From contig JAJFUB010000024.1 in the NCBI GenBank assembly GCA_021372615.1, positions 1 to 34,747 on the forward strand: DNA of 34,747 nt, read 5' to 3'. The notes under the pieces are model-generated. The model had not been told where the DNA came from and ran no database searches. It saw only the letters and a program-made list of their open reading frames with translations. Shown here piece after piece: positions 23,567-31,377 of the stretch (position 1 is its first letter; every line of letters begins with the position of its first letter). Source of the DNA: a bacterium. GTDB lineage: Bacteria; Armatimonadota; Zipacnadia; Zipacnadales; UBA11051. The position numbers were made by a program, and so were the translations under genes.

Positions 23567-24799
23567 CTACGGGTGCGCGAGGTCCTTGCCGATCGTCACC
23601 TGTATCTGGGCTGTGCCCGGCGGCGCCTCCCCGGCGCCGACATCTTCCTGGATGGTCCCCGCGCCCAGCGCCGTCGTCAGGCGTTGGGCCTCTGCCTGCA
23701 TGTCGCCGCGGTACAGCACCGTCGTCTGCTGGTGCCCTGCGGTGGGGGCGTTGCCAACCCGGACCACGACGAAGCCCTCGGACTTGAGCTTGTCAGCGGC
23801 CTCGGCCGCGGCGCCCGTGACGCCGGAGCCGTTGAGGACCTCGACCCGCGTCGGCTCCATATCGCCCTGCCCCGCGCCCTGCAGGAACCGCTCGGCCTCG
23901 GCCATCATCTGCTGGTACTCGTCGTCATCCAGCACACAGTAATAGACGCCGCCGATGCGCGCATCATTGCCGGGCAGTGTCAGGCTCTTGAGCGCGCCGG
24001 GCTGCAGCTCGCGCATGAAGCGGGCCAGGTCGAGTAGCTCCCGCCACGACAGGTTGGTCTGCACGCAGCGCTGGATGGCGCGCCCGGCCTGGTAGAGCGC
24101 CGGGAGCTTCGTCACCCGGAGCTTCTGGGCGATCAGGGCCTTGAGTAGCTTCTGCTGTCGCTTGGCCCGGTCGAAGTCCGTGCCCCCCTTGCCGGGAATG
24201 TTCGACAGGCGGTAGCGTACGTAGCCCATCGCCTTGTAGCCGGTCAGGTGCTGGTAGCCCGGCTTGAGGTGGATGACCAGACCGTCCTGCGGGCAGTCGT
24301 AGTTCATCCCCCGGCCCTTGCCCTCCACATCCTCCACCTCCAGATCAACGCCGCCGAGGAGGTCCACCGCCTTCACGAAGCCCTGGATATTGATCTTGAT
24401 GTACCCGTCGGTCGAGATGTCCAGGAGCTCCTCGACCGTGCGGCGGGTCAGTTGCACGCCGCCGAAGTGGTAGGCGTGGTTGATCTTCTGGGCGCCATGG
24501 CCGGGGATCTCGGCGCGCAGATCGCGCGGGATGGACAGGAGCGTGGCCCGGTCGGTCGCCGGGGCGACCTGCAGTACCATCAGCGTGTCGGAGCGCCCGC
24601 GCTCCTCGCGGTCGTCGGCCCCCATCAGCACAAGCCGCAACCGCTCTACCCCGGCGAAGGGCGGCGGCAGCGTCTCGAGCACCGACCCCTCCGGCGTGCC
24701 GGTGCCGGCGAGGGCCGAGTGGTCGTGCAGCGTGACGCCGCCGATGGCGACGACCGCCCCGGCAAGCACGTAGATCAGGAAGTTGCGGAAGGCGGACAT
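23567..24799 (-). CDS. LCP family cell-wall ligase, second paralogue
   Basis: A 410-residue LytR-CpsA-Psr protein similar along its whole length to the neighbour at 22249-23529, so the two probably arose by tandem duplication. After a membrane anchor (about 3-24) come LVLMGADDREERGRSDTLMVL, LLSIPRDLRAEIPGHGAQKINHAYHFGG, VDLLGGVDLEV and YVRYRLSN...DFDRAKRQQKLL. The LytR_C domain is canonical here (RVEVLNGSGVTGAAAEAADKL). ATG 24799 is preferred to the frame start at 24844 because the membrane anchor begins there; no clear ribosome site is visible. It lies 22 bases after nadD. Wall teichoic acids are not expected in this type of organism, so the transferred polymer is unknown. Confidence 0.92.
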   Translation of the reverse strand: MSAFRNFLIYVLAGAVVAIGGVTLHDHSALAGTGTPEGSVLETLPPPFAGVERLRLVLMGADDREERGRSDTLMVLQVAPATDRATLLSIPRDLRAEIPGHGAQKINHAYHFGGVQLTRRTVEELLDISTDGYIKINIQGFVKAVDLLGGVDLEVEDVEGKGRGMNYDCPQDGLVIHLKPGYQHLTGYKAMGYVRYRLSNIPGKGGTDFDRAKRQQKLLKALIAQKLRVTKLPALYQAGRAIQRCVQTNLSWRELLDLARFMRELQPGALKSLTLPGNDARIGGVYYCVLDDDEYQQMMAEAERFLQGAGQGDMEPTRVEVLNGSGVTGAAAEAADKLKSEGFVVVRVGNAPTAGHQQTTVLYRGDMQAEAQRLTTALGAGTIQEDVGAGEAPPGTAQIQVTIGKDLAHP

Positions 24800-24821
24800 G
24801 GTGGTGACAGGGGGCGAGATG

Positions 24822-25451
24822 CTACCGTCCCCGATACAGGCCATTCTCTTGAATGTAGTCGCTCACGGCCTCCGGCGTCAGGTAGCGAATGGACTGCCCC
24901 TGCGCTATGCGCTGCCGCAGCTCGGTGGATGAGATGTCGAGTGTCTTGACCGCCAACGGCTCGACCTTGGCTGCCCGCTCCGGCCCCAGCACCCGTGCCA
25001 GCTTGTCCAGGTCATAGCCGGGGCGGTGCACGGCCACCAGGCGGCACTCGTCGAGCACCGCGTCAGGCTCCCGCCAGGTCATGATCTCCAGCACGGCATC
25101 GGCGCCGGTGATGAAGAAGATCTCCAACGCCGCGCCCCGCTGCCGCCGCAGCTCGCGCAACGTCTCGATGGTGTACGAGGGCCCCGCGCGCTCCAGTTCC
25201 AGTCGCGACACGGTGAAGCGCGGGTTGCTCGCCACCGCCAGGGCGGTCATCTGGTAGCGGTGCTCGGCCGGAGAGACGGCGCCGGCAGGCTTGTGCGGCG
25301 GCTGGCGGCAGGGCATGAAGATGACCTGCGACAGGCCGAAATGCGCGGCAACTTCCTCCGCAGCAAAAAGGTGGCCGTGATGGATGGGATCGAAGGTCCC
25401 GCCCATGACGGCCACGCTGGTCACTGCCCCATCGGCGCCGCACCCGATCAT
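24822..25451 (-). CDS. nadD: Nicotinate-nucleotide adenylyltransferase
   Basis: A protein of about 209 residues that joins nicotinate mononucleotide to AMP, a late step of NAD synthesis in the cytosol. The nucleotidyltransferase motifs are clear: GGTFDPIHHGHLFAAEEV near the N-terminus and the C-terminal DISSTELRQRI, with ITGADAVLEI in between. ATG 25451 is used; GTG 25424 is also possible and would give an N-terminus closer to the family's usual length. Neither has a strong ribosome site. It is the first gene of the unit with the two LCP genes, rsfS and the TPR/membrane gene, all on one strand with small gaps or overlaps. Confidence 0.93.
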   Translation of the reverse strand: MIGCGADGAVTSVAVMGGTFDPIHHGHLFAAEEVAAHFGLSQVIFMPCRQPPHKPAGAVSPAEHRYQMTALAVASNPRFTVSRLELERAGPSYTIETLRELRRQRGAALEIFFITGADAVLEIMTWREPDAVLDECRLVAVHRPGYDLDKLARVLGPERAAKVEPLAVKTLDISSTELRQRIAQGQSIRYLTPEAVSDYIQENGLYRGR

Positions 25452-25578
25452 CCTCGGGATTCTAACCCCAACCCCACCCGCCTTGCAAGAGGCGCGCCAG
25501 GTGTTCCCGGTTCCGGCAGTCTGCGAGGCACCCCGCCCTATGTCACGGACGGCTGGAAGCCCTCCCCGCGGCCCGTTC

Positions 25579-27831
25579 TCACTGCCGCTCGATGCGGAAG
25601 TCATCCAGCCAGAACTGCTGGCCCTTCTTCCCGTTGGCGTTGGTGTAGAACCAGAACGTCCGCAGCAGCTTGACTCCGGGGTAGGCTTCCCGCAGCCACC
25701 GCACGTCCACCGTCGCCTCGTGCCACTGGTCGTCATCCATCAGCTTGACGCGGTCGAGGTCCGGGCAGCCGCCGTTATTGCGCGAGGTGGTACCCCCGAC
25801 GTACATGACGCTCCCGCGCTGCTCGGACTGCATGGCATCCAGCCGGATACCCACCGGCACGCCTGGCGGGATGCGGTACGAAAAGCGCACCATCGGGAAG
25901 CGGTCCAGGTCCCACCACGGCGGCTGCAGCAGGCAGCTCAGCGTGGACTTGTCGTCGGTGGCGGCGAGACGCAGGGAACGCTTCCCCGTAGCCGCCGTCG
26001 TGTCGTCAATCCGCGCCTCGGCGTTGCGCTGCCGGTGGGTGTACCACCAGTAAAACCACTCTTCCAGGTTATCCGTCTCGAACCCCGTCCTGACGATAGG
26101 AGCGGTCGCCGTGCCGAGGGTGGGGATGCGCAGCGCCGGGGTCGGATGTGGGGCGGTATACCATCGCTCGCGCTCAGCCCCGGCTTCATAGGCGCCGATG
26201 TCCGGCGCCTGGCCGACATAGGGCAGCGTCACGGCGTCGCCGGCCTTGAAGGTCACCTGGCGGTCCAGCTTGAGGGTGCTGGCTTCGTCATCGACCTGCA
26301 CGACGCGCGCTGGCTGCTTCTTCGGGCCGATGAACACGAGGTCGCCGACCTCGCCCGGGATGCCGAAGCCGTCATAGAACGGGCGCGCGTCCGCTACGGG
26401 CACGGTGTCACTCGCGCCGGCCGCGGTCGTCACGGTCAGCGGCGTCCCGGCGTCGCGGGCAGCGCTGCCCTGCTGCAGGCGGTAGTCGTCCGCGTTGGTG
26501 TCGGCGAACTTGGGGTCGCCATCACGGTTGCCGGCGAACTGTGCCGGGAGCTGACGGTTCGCCTCGGCGGCGGTGCGCAGGCTGCTCTGCGGACGCTCGG
26601 GGATGGGCTGGGGCCAGGCGTAGCGGATGGACGGCAGGGCGGCGGGTGGCGCGCCCTGTGCGCCGGGCCCCGCCGCCGCCGCACCAGGGCGGGGTGGCGC
26701 CGCAGGCGCCGGGGACCCCGCCGGAGGGTTCCAGAACAGATTGCTCACAAAGCGGTTGTCGGCGCCGATACTGGCCCCCAGGTTCAGTTGCACCCCGTCC
26801 CCGCCGGGGTCGTTGCGGGCGAAGAGGTTGTTTTGCAGCACGTTGCCGCGCACCATGTGCGGGTCGGGCTGGGCGGCGATGTCGAACATCTCGAAGCCGG
26901 ACTCGTAGTTCAGGAAGAACGTGTTGTGGTACAGACGCGAGTTGGCCATCCCGAAGGGGTCCATGTCCCCGTACTTGTAGGCGTGGATGGTCAGGGGCTG
27001 GTACCAGTTGCGGCAGATCAGGTTGCGGCGGAAGATGCCCTCCCAGATGAACAGCTTGGCCCGCCCATCCGCCGAACCGCTGCCATGGTAGCCGTTGGTG
27101 ATGACGCAGCCCTCGAAGAGGGTATGCGGGGCGGTGAACAGCTCGAAGTTGCGGCCCCAGCGGTTGTCGAAGACGCAGCCCCGCAGAACATTGTGGGTGG
27201 AGTCTATCCACAGGCAGCACGGGCAGTGGCCGGCCTGTGAGAAGCGGCAGCGCGCGATGACGTTGTGCGTGCTGGCGTTGAGCTGGAACATGTTGCCATT
27301 GACATGGCCGTTCGCGTCCAGCTGCACCGCCCGGGAGATGTCCAGGTCCTCGAAGCGGCAGTAGTGGCAATCCTTGACCAGGGCCGGCACGTAGCTGCGC
27401 CGCCCCTGCTGCATCCGCAGGCCCGCAAGCCGCACGTTGTGGCAGCCACTCATCTGCAGCCACATGTGGTTGGTCGGGCACAGGTCGAAGCCACTGATGA
27501 CCAGGTGCTGCTTGTCCTGCAGACGCAGGCACATGGGCTGGCCGTCCGAGGCGGTGCCGCCGACGAGTCGGGCCCCCAGGGGCTTCTGGCTGCGGAAGGT
27601 GATGGGCTTGCCCGCTTCCCCCGAGGCGGCAGGCTCGATGACTCCCTCATAGTCGCCGGGCAAGAAGGTGACAACATCCCCGGGGCGGGCGGCAGCGTTG
27701 GCCTGCGCCATGTTCCACGGCGCCCGGAGCGTACCGGCGGCGTCGGCTTTGCCGTTGGGGGCGACGAAGTGCTCAGTGGCCATGGCGGCACTCCCGGCGA
27801 TCAGCATGCAGAGCACACAGCAGGGCTTCAT
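25579..27831 (-). CDS. Secreted right-handed parallel beta-helix protein
   Basis: A 750-residue exported protein. The signal peptide is MKPCCVLCMLIAGSAAMA. Residues about 19-100 open as in polysaccharide lyase-like beta-helix proteins (HFVAPNGKADAAGTLRAPW, ARPGDVVTFLPGDYEGV, KPITFRSQ). Coils run to about 400 with repeats such as HLVISGFDLCP, NVRLAGLRM, NVIARCRFSQAGH and NVLRGCVFDNRWG. A Pro/Ala-rich segment (about 385-425) is a linker. Residues about 560-750 form a jelly-roll domain that may bind carbohydrate (VRTGFETDNLEEWFYWWY..., ATVDVRWLREAYPGVKLLRTFWFY). GGAGG lies six bases before ATG 27831; the longer frame runs into non-coding sequence. Family-specific catalytic residues were not identified. 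Confidence 0.8.
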   Translation of the reverse strand: MKPCCVLCMLIAGSAAMATEHFVAPNGKADAAGTLRAPWNMAQANAAARPGDVVTFLPGDYEGVIEPAASGEAGKPITFRSQKPLGARLVGGTASDGQPMCLRLQDKQHLVISGFDLCPTNHMWLQMSGCHNVRLAGLRMQQGRRSYVPALVKDCHYCRFEDLDISRAVQLDANGHVNGNMFQLNASTHNVIARCRFSQAGHCPCCLWIDSTHNVLRGCVFDNRWGRNFELFTAPHTLFEGCVITNGYHGSGSADGRAKLFIWEGIFRRNLICRNWYQPLTIHAYKYGDMDPFGMANSRLYHNTFFLNYESGFEMFDIAAQPDPHMVRGNVLQNNLFARNDPGGDGVQLNLGASIGADNRFVSNLFWNPPAGSPAPAAPPRPGAAAAGPGAQGAPPAALPSIRYAWPQPIPERPQSSLRTAAEANRQLPAQFAGNRDGDPKFADTNADDYRLQQGSAARDAGTPLTVTTAAGASDTVPVADARPFYDGFGIPGEVGDLVFIGPKKQPARVVQVDDEASTLKLDRQVTFKAGDAVTLPYVGQAPDIGAYEAGAERERWYTAPHPTPALRIPTLGTATAPIVRTGFETDNLEEWFYWWYTHRQRNAEARIDDTTAATGKRSLRLAATDDKSTLSCLLQPPWWDLDRFPMVRFSYRIPPGVPVGIRLDAMQSEQRGSVMYVGGTTSRNNGGCPDLDRVKLMDDDQWHEATVDVRWLREAYPGVKLLRTFWFYTNANGKKGQQFWLDDFRIERQ

Positions 27832-27891
27832 GCGCGCCTCCTCTCGGGGCAGGTGCTTCAGCGTCGGCGGCCCGGCGACCTGCAACGCAAA

Positions 27892-27920
27892 GCGGCGGTC
27901 GCCACGAGGGCGGCCGCCGC
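27892..27920 (-). terminator. Strong hairpin after the second pseudopilin gene
   Basis: GCGGCGGTCGCC (27892-27903) pairs with GGCGGCCGCCGC (27909-27920) over 12 bases with one G-T pair, around a five-base loop. On the minus strand it is followed by TTTGCGTT, so it could end or attenuate transcription from the pseudopilin gene into the beta-helix gene. Confidence 0.5.
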
Positions 27921-27941
27921 CGGGGGAGCGCTGGGACCGGG

Positions 27942-28589
27942 TCAGTCGCCCTCGGTGATGGTCCACCAGCCGGGCTTGCTGTCCTTGAGCCACTTGGCGT
28001 GGCCGTCGCAGAAGGCGGCGTTGAAGCCGTCATTGTGCCGCTCGGCGATCAGGGACAGCGAACCAGTATCCATGATGTCCAGCAGATGATAGTCCTGCGA
28101 ACCCGCGGTGAACATCTCGGCGCCCTTGGACTCCGTCAGCATGATCGTGTCGGCCGGCGACTTGATGTTCCCCATGCCGCTGTCCACGATGGTCGCGATG
28201 GTCGCGTGGTTGGCGTCGCGGTTGATGCATGGCAGGCAGTACGAGCAGTAGGCCGGGTTCGGGTCGCTCGGCATGCGCAGCCGAGACTCAGACCACGAAC
28301 CGGAGGGACAGACGACGCACTGGTAGTTCTTCACGTACGGCTGGATCATGTCATACCACCAGCGCAGGTTCACCTGGTACGGGTTGTAGCGGTAGTAGCT
28401 GGGCAGCCACTCGTCGTAGTCCTGTGCGTACTGCAGCATCCCCAGCCCGAGCTGCTTCATGTTCGACAGGCAAGTGGTCTGCCGGGCCTTCTCGCGCGCC
28501 TTGGCGAATACCGGAAACAGGATGGCGGCCAGGATGGCGATGATGGCGATGACGACCAGAAGCTCGATCAACGTGAAACCCTTACGCAT
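27942..28589 (-). CDS. DUF1559-type pseudopilin
   Basis: A 215-residue prepilin-like protein. The leader MRKG is followed by [20 protein letters not shown], then [16 protein letters not shown] and SNMKQLG, almost the same as in the protein at 4898-5572. The H-x9-DG motif near the C-terminus reads [17 protein letters not shown]. Four or more cysteines in the middle (VCPSGS, CSYCLPC) could form disulfides outside the cell. ATG 28589 is supported by GAGAGGAG seven bases upstream. It sits between a CBM-tailed protein and a beta-helix protein on the same strand. Variation between the two copies lies downstream of the shared N-terminus, as expected for surface subunits. Confidence 0.92.
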   Translation of the reverse strand: MRKGFTLIELLVVIAIIAILAAILFPVFAKAREKARQTTCLSNMKQLGLGMLQYAQDYDEWLPSYYRYNPYQVNLRWWYDMIQPYVKNYQCVVCPSGSWSESRLRMPSDPNPAYCSYCLPCINRDANHATIATIVDSGMGNIKSPADTIMLTESKGAEMFTAGSQDYHLLDIMDTGSLSLIAERHNDGFNAAFCDGHAKWLKDSKPGWWTITEGD

Positions 28590-28713
28590 GACTCGTCTCC
28601 TCTCAGATGACGTCAGTGCGGTCTTCACACCGGGGATTCCGTCCCCGCGCCGCATCCTCCTGCTGGCGACGGGGCGTGCGGTCCGCAAGAAACCCGTGAG
28701 GGGACTCCCCCCG

Positions 28714-29862
28714 CTAACGGGGCGTGAGTAGGAAGTAGTCCAGATTCAGGTGGGTGCTGCCCTGGCCCGTCACTCGCAGCGTGTGCTCGCCGGCGGCCAG
28801 CTTCAGTGACGGCGCCTGCGCCGTGCCCGTCAGTTGCAGGGCCGCCCACTCCTGGGCGCCATAGCCCCACCCGCCGGTGCCGGGGAACTTGACCAGCCCG
28901 AGCCCTGGTGGCGTCTGGCCGTCGAGCGACACCGAGCGCAGGTCCGCTGGCTCCTGGGAGGCCGCCCGTATGTACAGATCATACGTCCCCGCCTGCGGTA
29001 CGGTGAGCTTGTACTCGAGCCAGTGTCCATCCCCCGAGTTGTTGAAGATGCTCTTGCCGCCGTGGGTCTGGAAGTGCTTGTCGGAGATGTCCACCTTGCC
29101 GCCGCCCTCCGCGGCGAAGGCCTCCGCCTCGATCACCAGGCCCTGTTCGGGCATGGCCGCCAGCCGCTTCGGCTCCAGCGCCGCCTGCACCGTCTCGAAC
29201 GCGATGGCCTCCACCGGCGAGGCCGCCAGGCTGTAGCTCGCCACCGTCAGGCTCAGGGGCGTCGCTTCCGCCATGGCCACGGTGCGCTGCGCCGCCAGTT
29301 GCTGCGCCTGGGCCTGCCAGCGATCCAGGACGGTGGTCCCGACTGTGAGCACCGGCTCAACCTGCGTGGCGCCCTTCAGCCGCAAGCTCGCACGCATGAT
29401 CGCTACCTGAGCCGGCACCGACCCCTCGGCTGTCATCCCCTCCAGCGTGAAGTGCGCAGTGATGCTCCCGGCCTTCTTCCCGTCCATGAGCACCGGGATC
29501 GCCTGCCCGCGTGGGGCCTTCTGGTACTTGCCTTGCCAGGCCACGTGGGCCGCGTGCGTCCCGGCCGGGAGTTGCAGCGTCACGCAGCCGGCCTGGGCAT
29601 CCCAGGCCATCTTCGCCGCCGGCAACTGCCCCTCGTCCAGCCGCGCCCACTGCGCTGCCTGCGGCAGATGCACTGTGACCGCAACCGCATCTCTGGCGTC
29701 ATAGGTGAGCACGATGCGGTCGGGCCAGTAGCGCACGGCGTACGCTCCCGGCGCCGTGGCCGACAGCAGGCAGCCGCCGTCCGCCAGGGCCGTTCCCGCG
29801 CCCCAGACGAGGCCGGAGGCCCACAGCACGCTCAGCAGACCCAGCAGATGCAGTCGTTTCAT
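28714..29862 (-). CDS. Secreted protein with C-terminal CBM6/CBM35-like domain
   Basis: A 382-residue exported protein with signal peptide [27 protein letters not shown]. Residues about 30-230 are beta-rich and not recognised ([39 protein letters not shown]). Residues about 245-382 form a CBM6/CBM35-like sandwich: [13 protein letters not shown], a [31 protein letters not shown] block, and the closing [24 protein letters not shown]. It probably binds polysaccharide; no catalytic site is visible. GGAG precedes ATG 29862, which is 28 bases after the oxidoreductase stop, so the two genes are likely co-transcribed. Confidence 0.78.
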   Translation of the reverse strand: MKRLHLLGLLSVLWASGLVWGAGTALADGGCLLSATAPGAYAVRYWPDRIVLTYDARDAVAVTVHLPQAAQWARLDEGQLPAAKMAWDAQAGCVTLQLPAGTHAAHVAWQGKYQKAPRGQAIPVLMDGKKAGSITAHFTLEGMTAEGSVPAQVAIMRASLRLKGATQVEPVLTVGTTVLDRWQAQAQQLAAQRTVAMAEATPLSLTVASYSLAASPVEAIAFETVQAALEPKRLAAMPEQGLVIEAEAFAAEGGGKVDISDKHFQTHGGKSIFNNSGDGHWLEYKLTVPQAGTYDLYIRAASQEPADLRSVSLDGQTPPGLGLVKFPGTGGWGYGAQEWAALQLTGTAQAPSLKLAAGEHTLRVTGQGSTHLNLDYFLLTPR

Positions 29863-29890
29863 CGTCGCTCCTCGTTGCCTGTTCCCGCCT

Positions 29891-30883
29891 CTATCCGGGA
29901 ACCACTTCGCGCAAGTACACCCGTCGCCCTTCCCGCTGCGCGAGGCGGGCCGCCGTCGCCACCGCGATGTTCTCGAGCATCTCGGCGCGCGGTTCGGTGG
30001 GCTGGCCTGCGCGCACCATCCGCGCGATGCGCCGCAGGATCTCACCGGCACCCTCGGGGAACTCGAAGTCGCCGATGTTCCCCGAATGGATGGCCCCCTG
30101 CGCGCCGAAGGCGCTGACATAGAACGAGCAGTGCCAGGTTGGCCCGGCGTCACAGTTAAGCATCACACCATGCGAGGGCCGGTCCGCCCGGCCGCCGTAG
30201 TCCAGGTGGATGTACGACAGCTCGCCGGGCCCCATCGCCTCGACCGCCGCGACGCCGGGGCCGAAGACATGCTGGGCGAGACTGACGGCGTGAATGTGCC
30301 CCGCCATGGCCGCCCCGCCGCCCTTGATGGAGCCGTAACCGACCGGCCACACCTCCTGCAGGCGGTCGCGGAACCAGCGCGCCTGTGGCACGGTGCGCAG
30401 CATCGAGAGGGACATGACCGGCGCCCCGTGCGCCGCGCCCAGGTCCAGGAGCGCCAGTGCGTCGTGGTACTCGTAGGCCAGGGGTTTGTCCACGAACGTC
30501 GGCACACCCTTCGTCAGGCCGGGCGTCGCCAGCTCCAGGTGGGTCGAGCCGTCGCCGTTGCAGTCGGGGATGAAGACGAGGTCCACGTCCTCGGAGCAGT
30601 CGGCGAAGTGGTCGCACACCTGCGCGCCAAAGATGTGCGCGACGGACTCGGCGCTCTCGCGGTCCGGGTCCCAGCACTTGACGATCTGGAACTCCCACAC
30701 CTGCGGCGCGGTCATGGTGCGGGGGTCGTTGTAGTGGGTGTAGTGGTAGAAGAACGCCGCTTGCCCCCGGTCCTGGCCCATACCGTCGCCACGCAGGACC
30801 AGCGGGTCATGCTCGGCCATGAGCACAGCATAGTACAGGGCGTGCAGGTCGCAACCGACCATCCCGACGCGGATCTTGTCCAT
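29891..30883 (-). CDS. Gfo/Idh/MocA-family oxidoreductase
   Basis: A 330-residue NAD(P)-dependent oxidoreductase. The N-terminus (MDKIRVGMVGCDLHALYY) starts a Rossmann fold, although the usual GxGxxG is replaced by GMVGCD. The family hallmark EKP appears as VDKPLAYEYHDAL near residue 131. GGGAAMAGHIHAV in the second domain lies where the catalytic Lys/His region is found. Such enzymes oxidise or rearrange sugars and inositols; the substrate cannot be named. CCGGAGG sits seven bases before ATG 30883. Its first 11 codons and the upstream TATTGGAC are repeated at the start of the gene at 31374-32864. It heads a unit with the CBM-tailed protein, fitting use of sugars freed outside the cell. Confidence 0.85.
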   Translation of the reverse strand: MDKIRVGMVGCDLHALYYAVLMAEHDPLVLRGDGMGQDRGQAAFFYHYTHYNDPRTMTAPQVWEFQIVKCWDPDRESAESVAHIFGAQVCDHFADCSEDVDLVFIPDCNGDGSTHLELATPGLTKGVPTFVDKPLAYEYHDALALLDLGAAHGAPVMSLSMLRTVPQARWFRDRLQEVWPVGYGSIKGGGAAMAGHIHAVSLAQHVFGPGVAAVEAMGPGELSYIHLDYGGRADRPSHGVMLNCDAGPTWHCSFYVSAFGAQGAIHSGNIGDFEFPEGAGEILRRIARMVRAGQPTEPRAEMLENIAVATAARLAQREGRRVYLREVVPG

Positions 30884-30921
30884 GGACCAGCCTCCGGACG
30901 AGGGGTAGCGCAGTATTGGAC
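30851..30921. repeat. Duplicated start region, copy 1
   Basis: The first 33 coding bases of the oxidoreductase (30851-30883) match 32832-32864 at 29 of 33 positions, and TATTGGAC (30914-30921) lies at nearly the same distance upstream as in copy 2 (31 against 29 bases). On the far side both copies are followed by the same 18 bases ending in TATAATC. The whole divergent intergenic segment appears to have been duplicated. Confidence 0.75.
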
Positions 30922-30952
30922 GCGCACGGGCCGCTCCCCTCTACCCGCACCC

Positions 30953-31006
30953 CGCCGCTGCGCGGCGCCTCTCTCCCGGCGACTGCAGGTCGCAGGAGAG
31001 AGAGGC
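30953..31006. repeat. Intergenic nested palindrome related to family B
   Basis: CGCCGC-TGC-GCGGCG (30953-30967) has the same TGC loop as the hairpins near 200. It abuts GCCTCTCTCC (30967-30976), which pairs with GGAGAGAGAGGC (30995-31006), with GCGAC-TGCAG-GTCGC (30979-30993) nested inside. It resembles the element inside recG and lies between copy 1 of the duplicated start region and the TATAAT promoter. Confidence 0.7.
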
Positions 31007-31033
31007 AGGGGGGAGGGCCTCTTCCGCCCTCAT

Positions 31034-31051
31034 CCCCGCCGCAGTATAATC
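31034..31051 (+). promoter_or_regulatory. Promoter-like box before the small membrane gene
   Basis: CCCCGCCGCAGTATAATC (31034-31051) contains a perfect -10 box (31045-31050). The -35 position 17 bases upstream reads TTCCGC, a poor match. The identical 18 bases recur at 32985-33002. Transcription from here would give the gene at 31078 a leader of about 20 bases. Confidence 0.5.
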
Positions 31052-31077
31052 ATGCCAGCAACCCACGGGAGACCCGT

Positions 31078-31377
31078 ATGGACACCGACACCGCCGGCCC
31101 TGCCATCGCCGTCGTCTTCATGATCGTCATCTACGGTGGGATGTTCCTGTTCGTGATTGCGGCCATGGTGCTGTGGATCATGGCGCTGGTGGACGTGGTC
31201 AAGCGGCAGTTCAAGGAGCCGAACGAGAAGATCGTGTGGGTGCTCATCATCGCCCTGACGCACTGGATCGGGGCGCTGATCTACATGCTGATCGGCAGGA
31301 AGCAAGGCTGGCTGCCGGAGGAGGCGTACTACACCCCGCCACCCGGCGCCACGCCGCCGTCAGGCCCCGCCGGCTAG
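31078..31377 (+). CDS. Small membrane protein with PLDc_N-like domain
   Basis: A 99-residue protein with two membrane helices (about 9-37 and 52-72) joined by DVVKRQFKEPNEKIVWVLI and ending LIYMLIGRKQGW. This is the pattern of the domain called PLDc_N (phospholipase D-nuclease N-terminal), which also occurs alone in short membrane proteins of unknown role. A Pro-rich tail follows. GGGAG lies six bases before ATG 31078. Its stop and that of the opposite gene share the palindrome CTAG (31374-31377). No catalytic domain is attached, so it is not itself a phospholipase. Confidence 0.8.
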   Translation: MDTDTAGPAIAVVFMIVIYGGMFLFVIAAMVLWIMALVDVVKRQFKEPNEKIVWVLIIALTHWIGALIYMLIGRKQGWLPEEAYYTPPPGATPPSGPAG

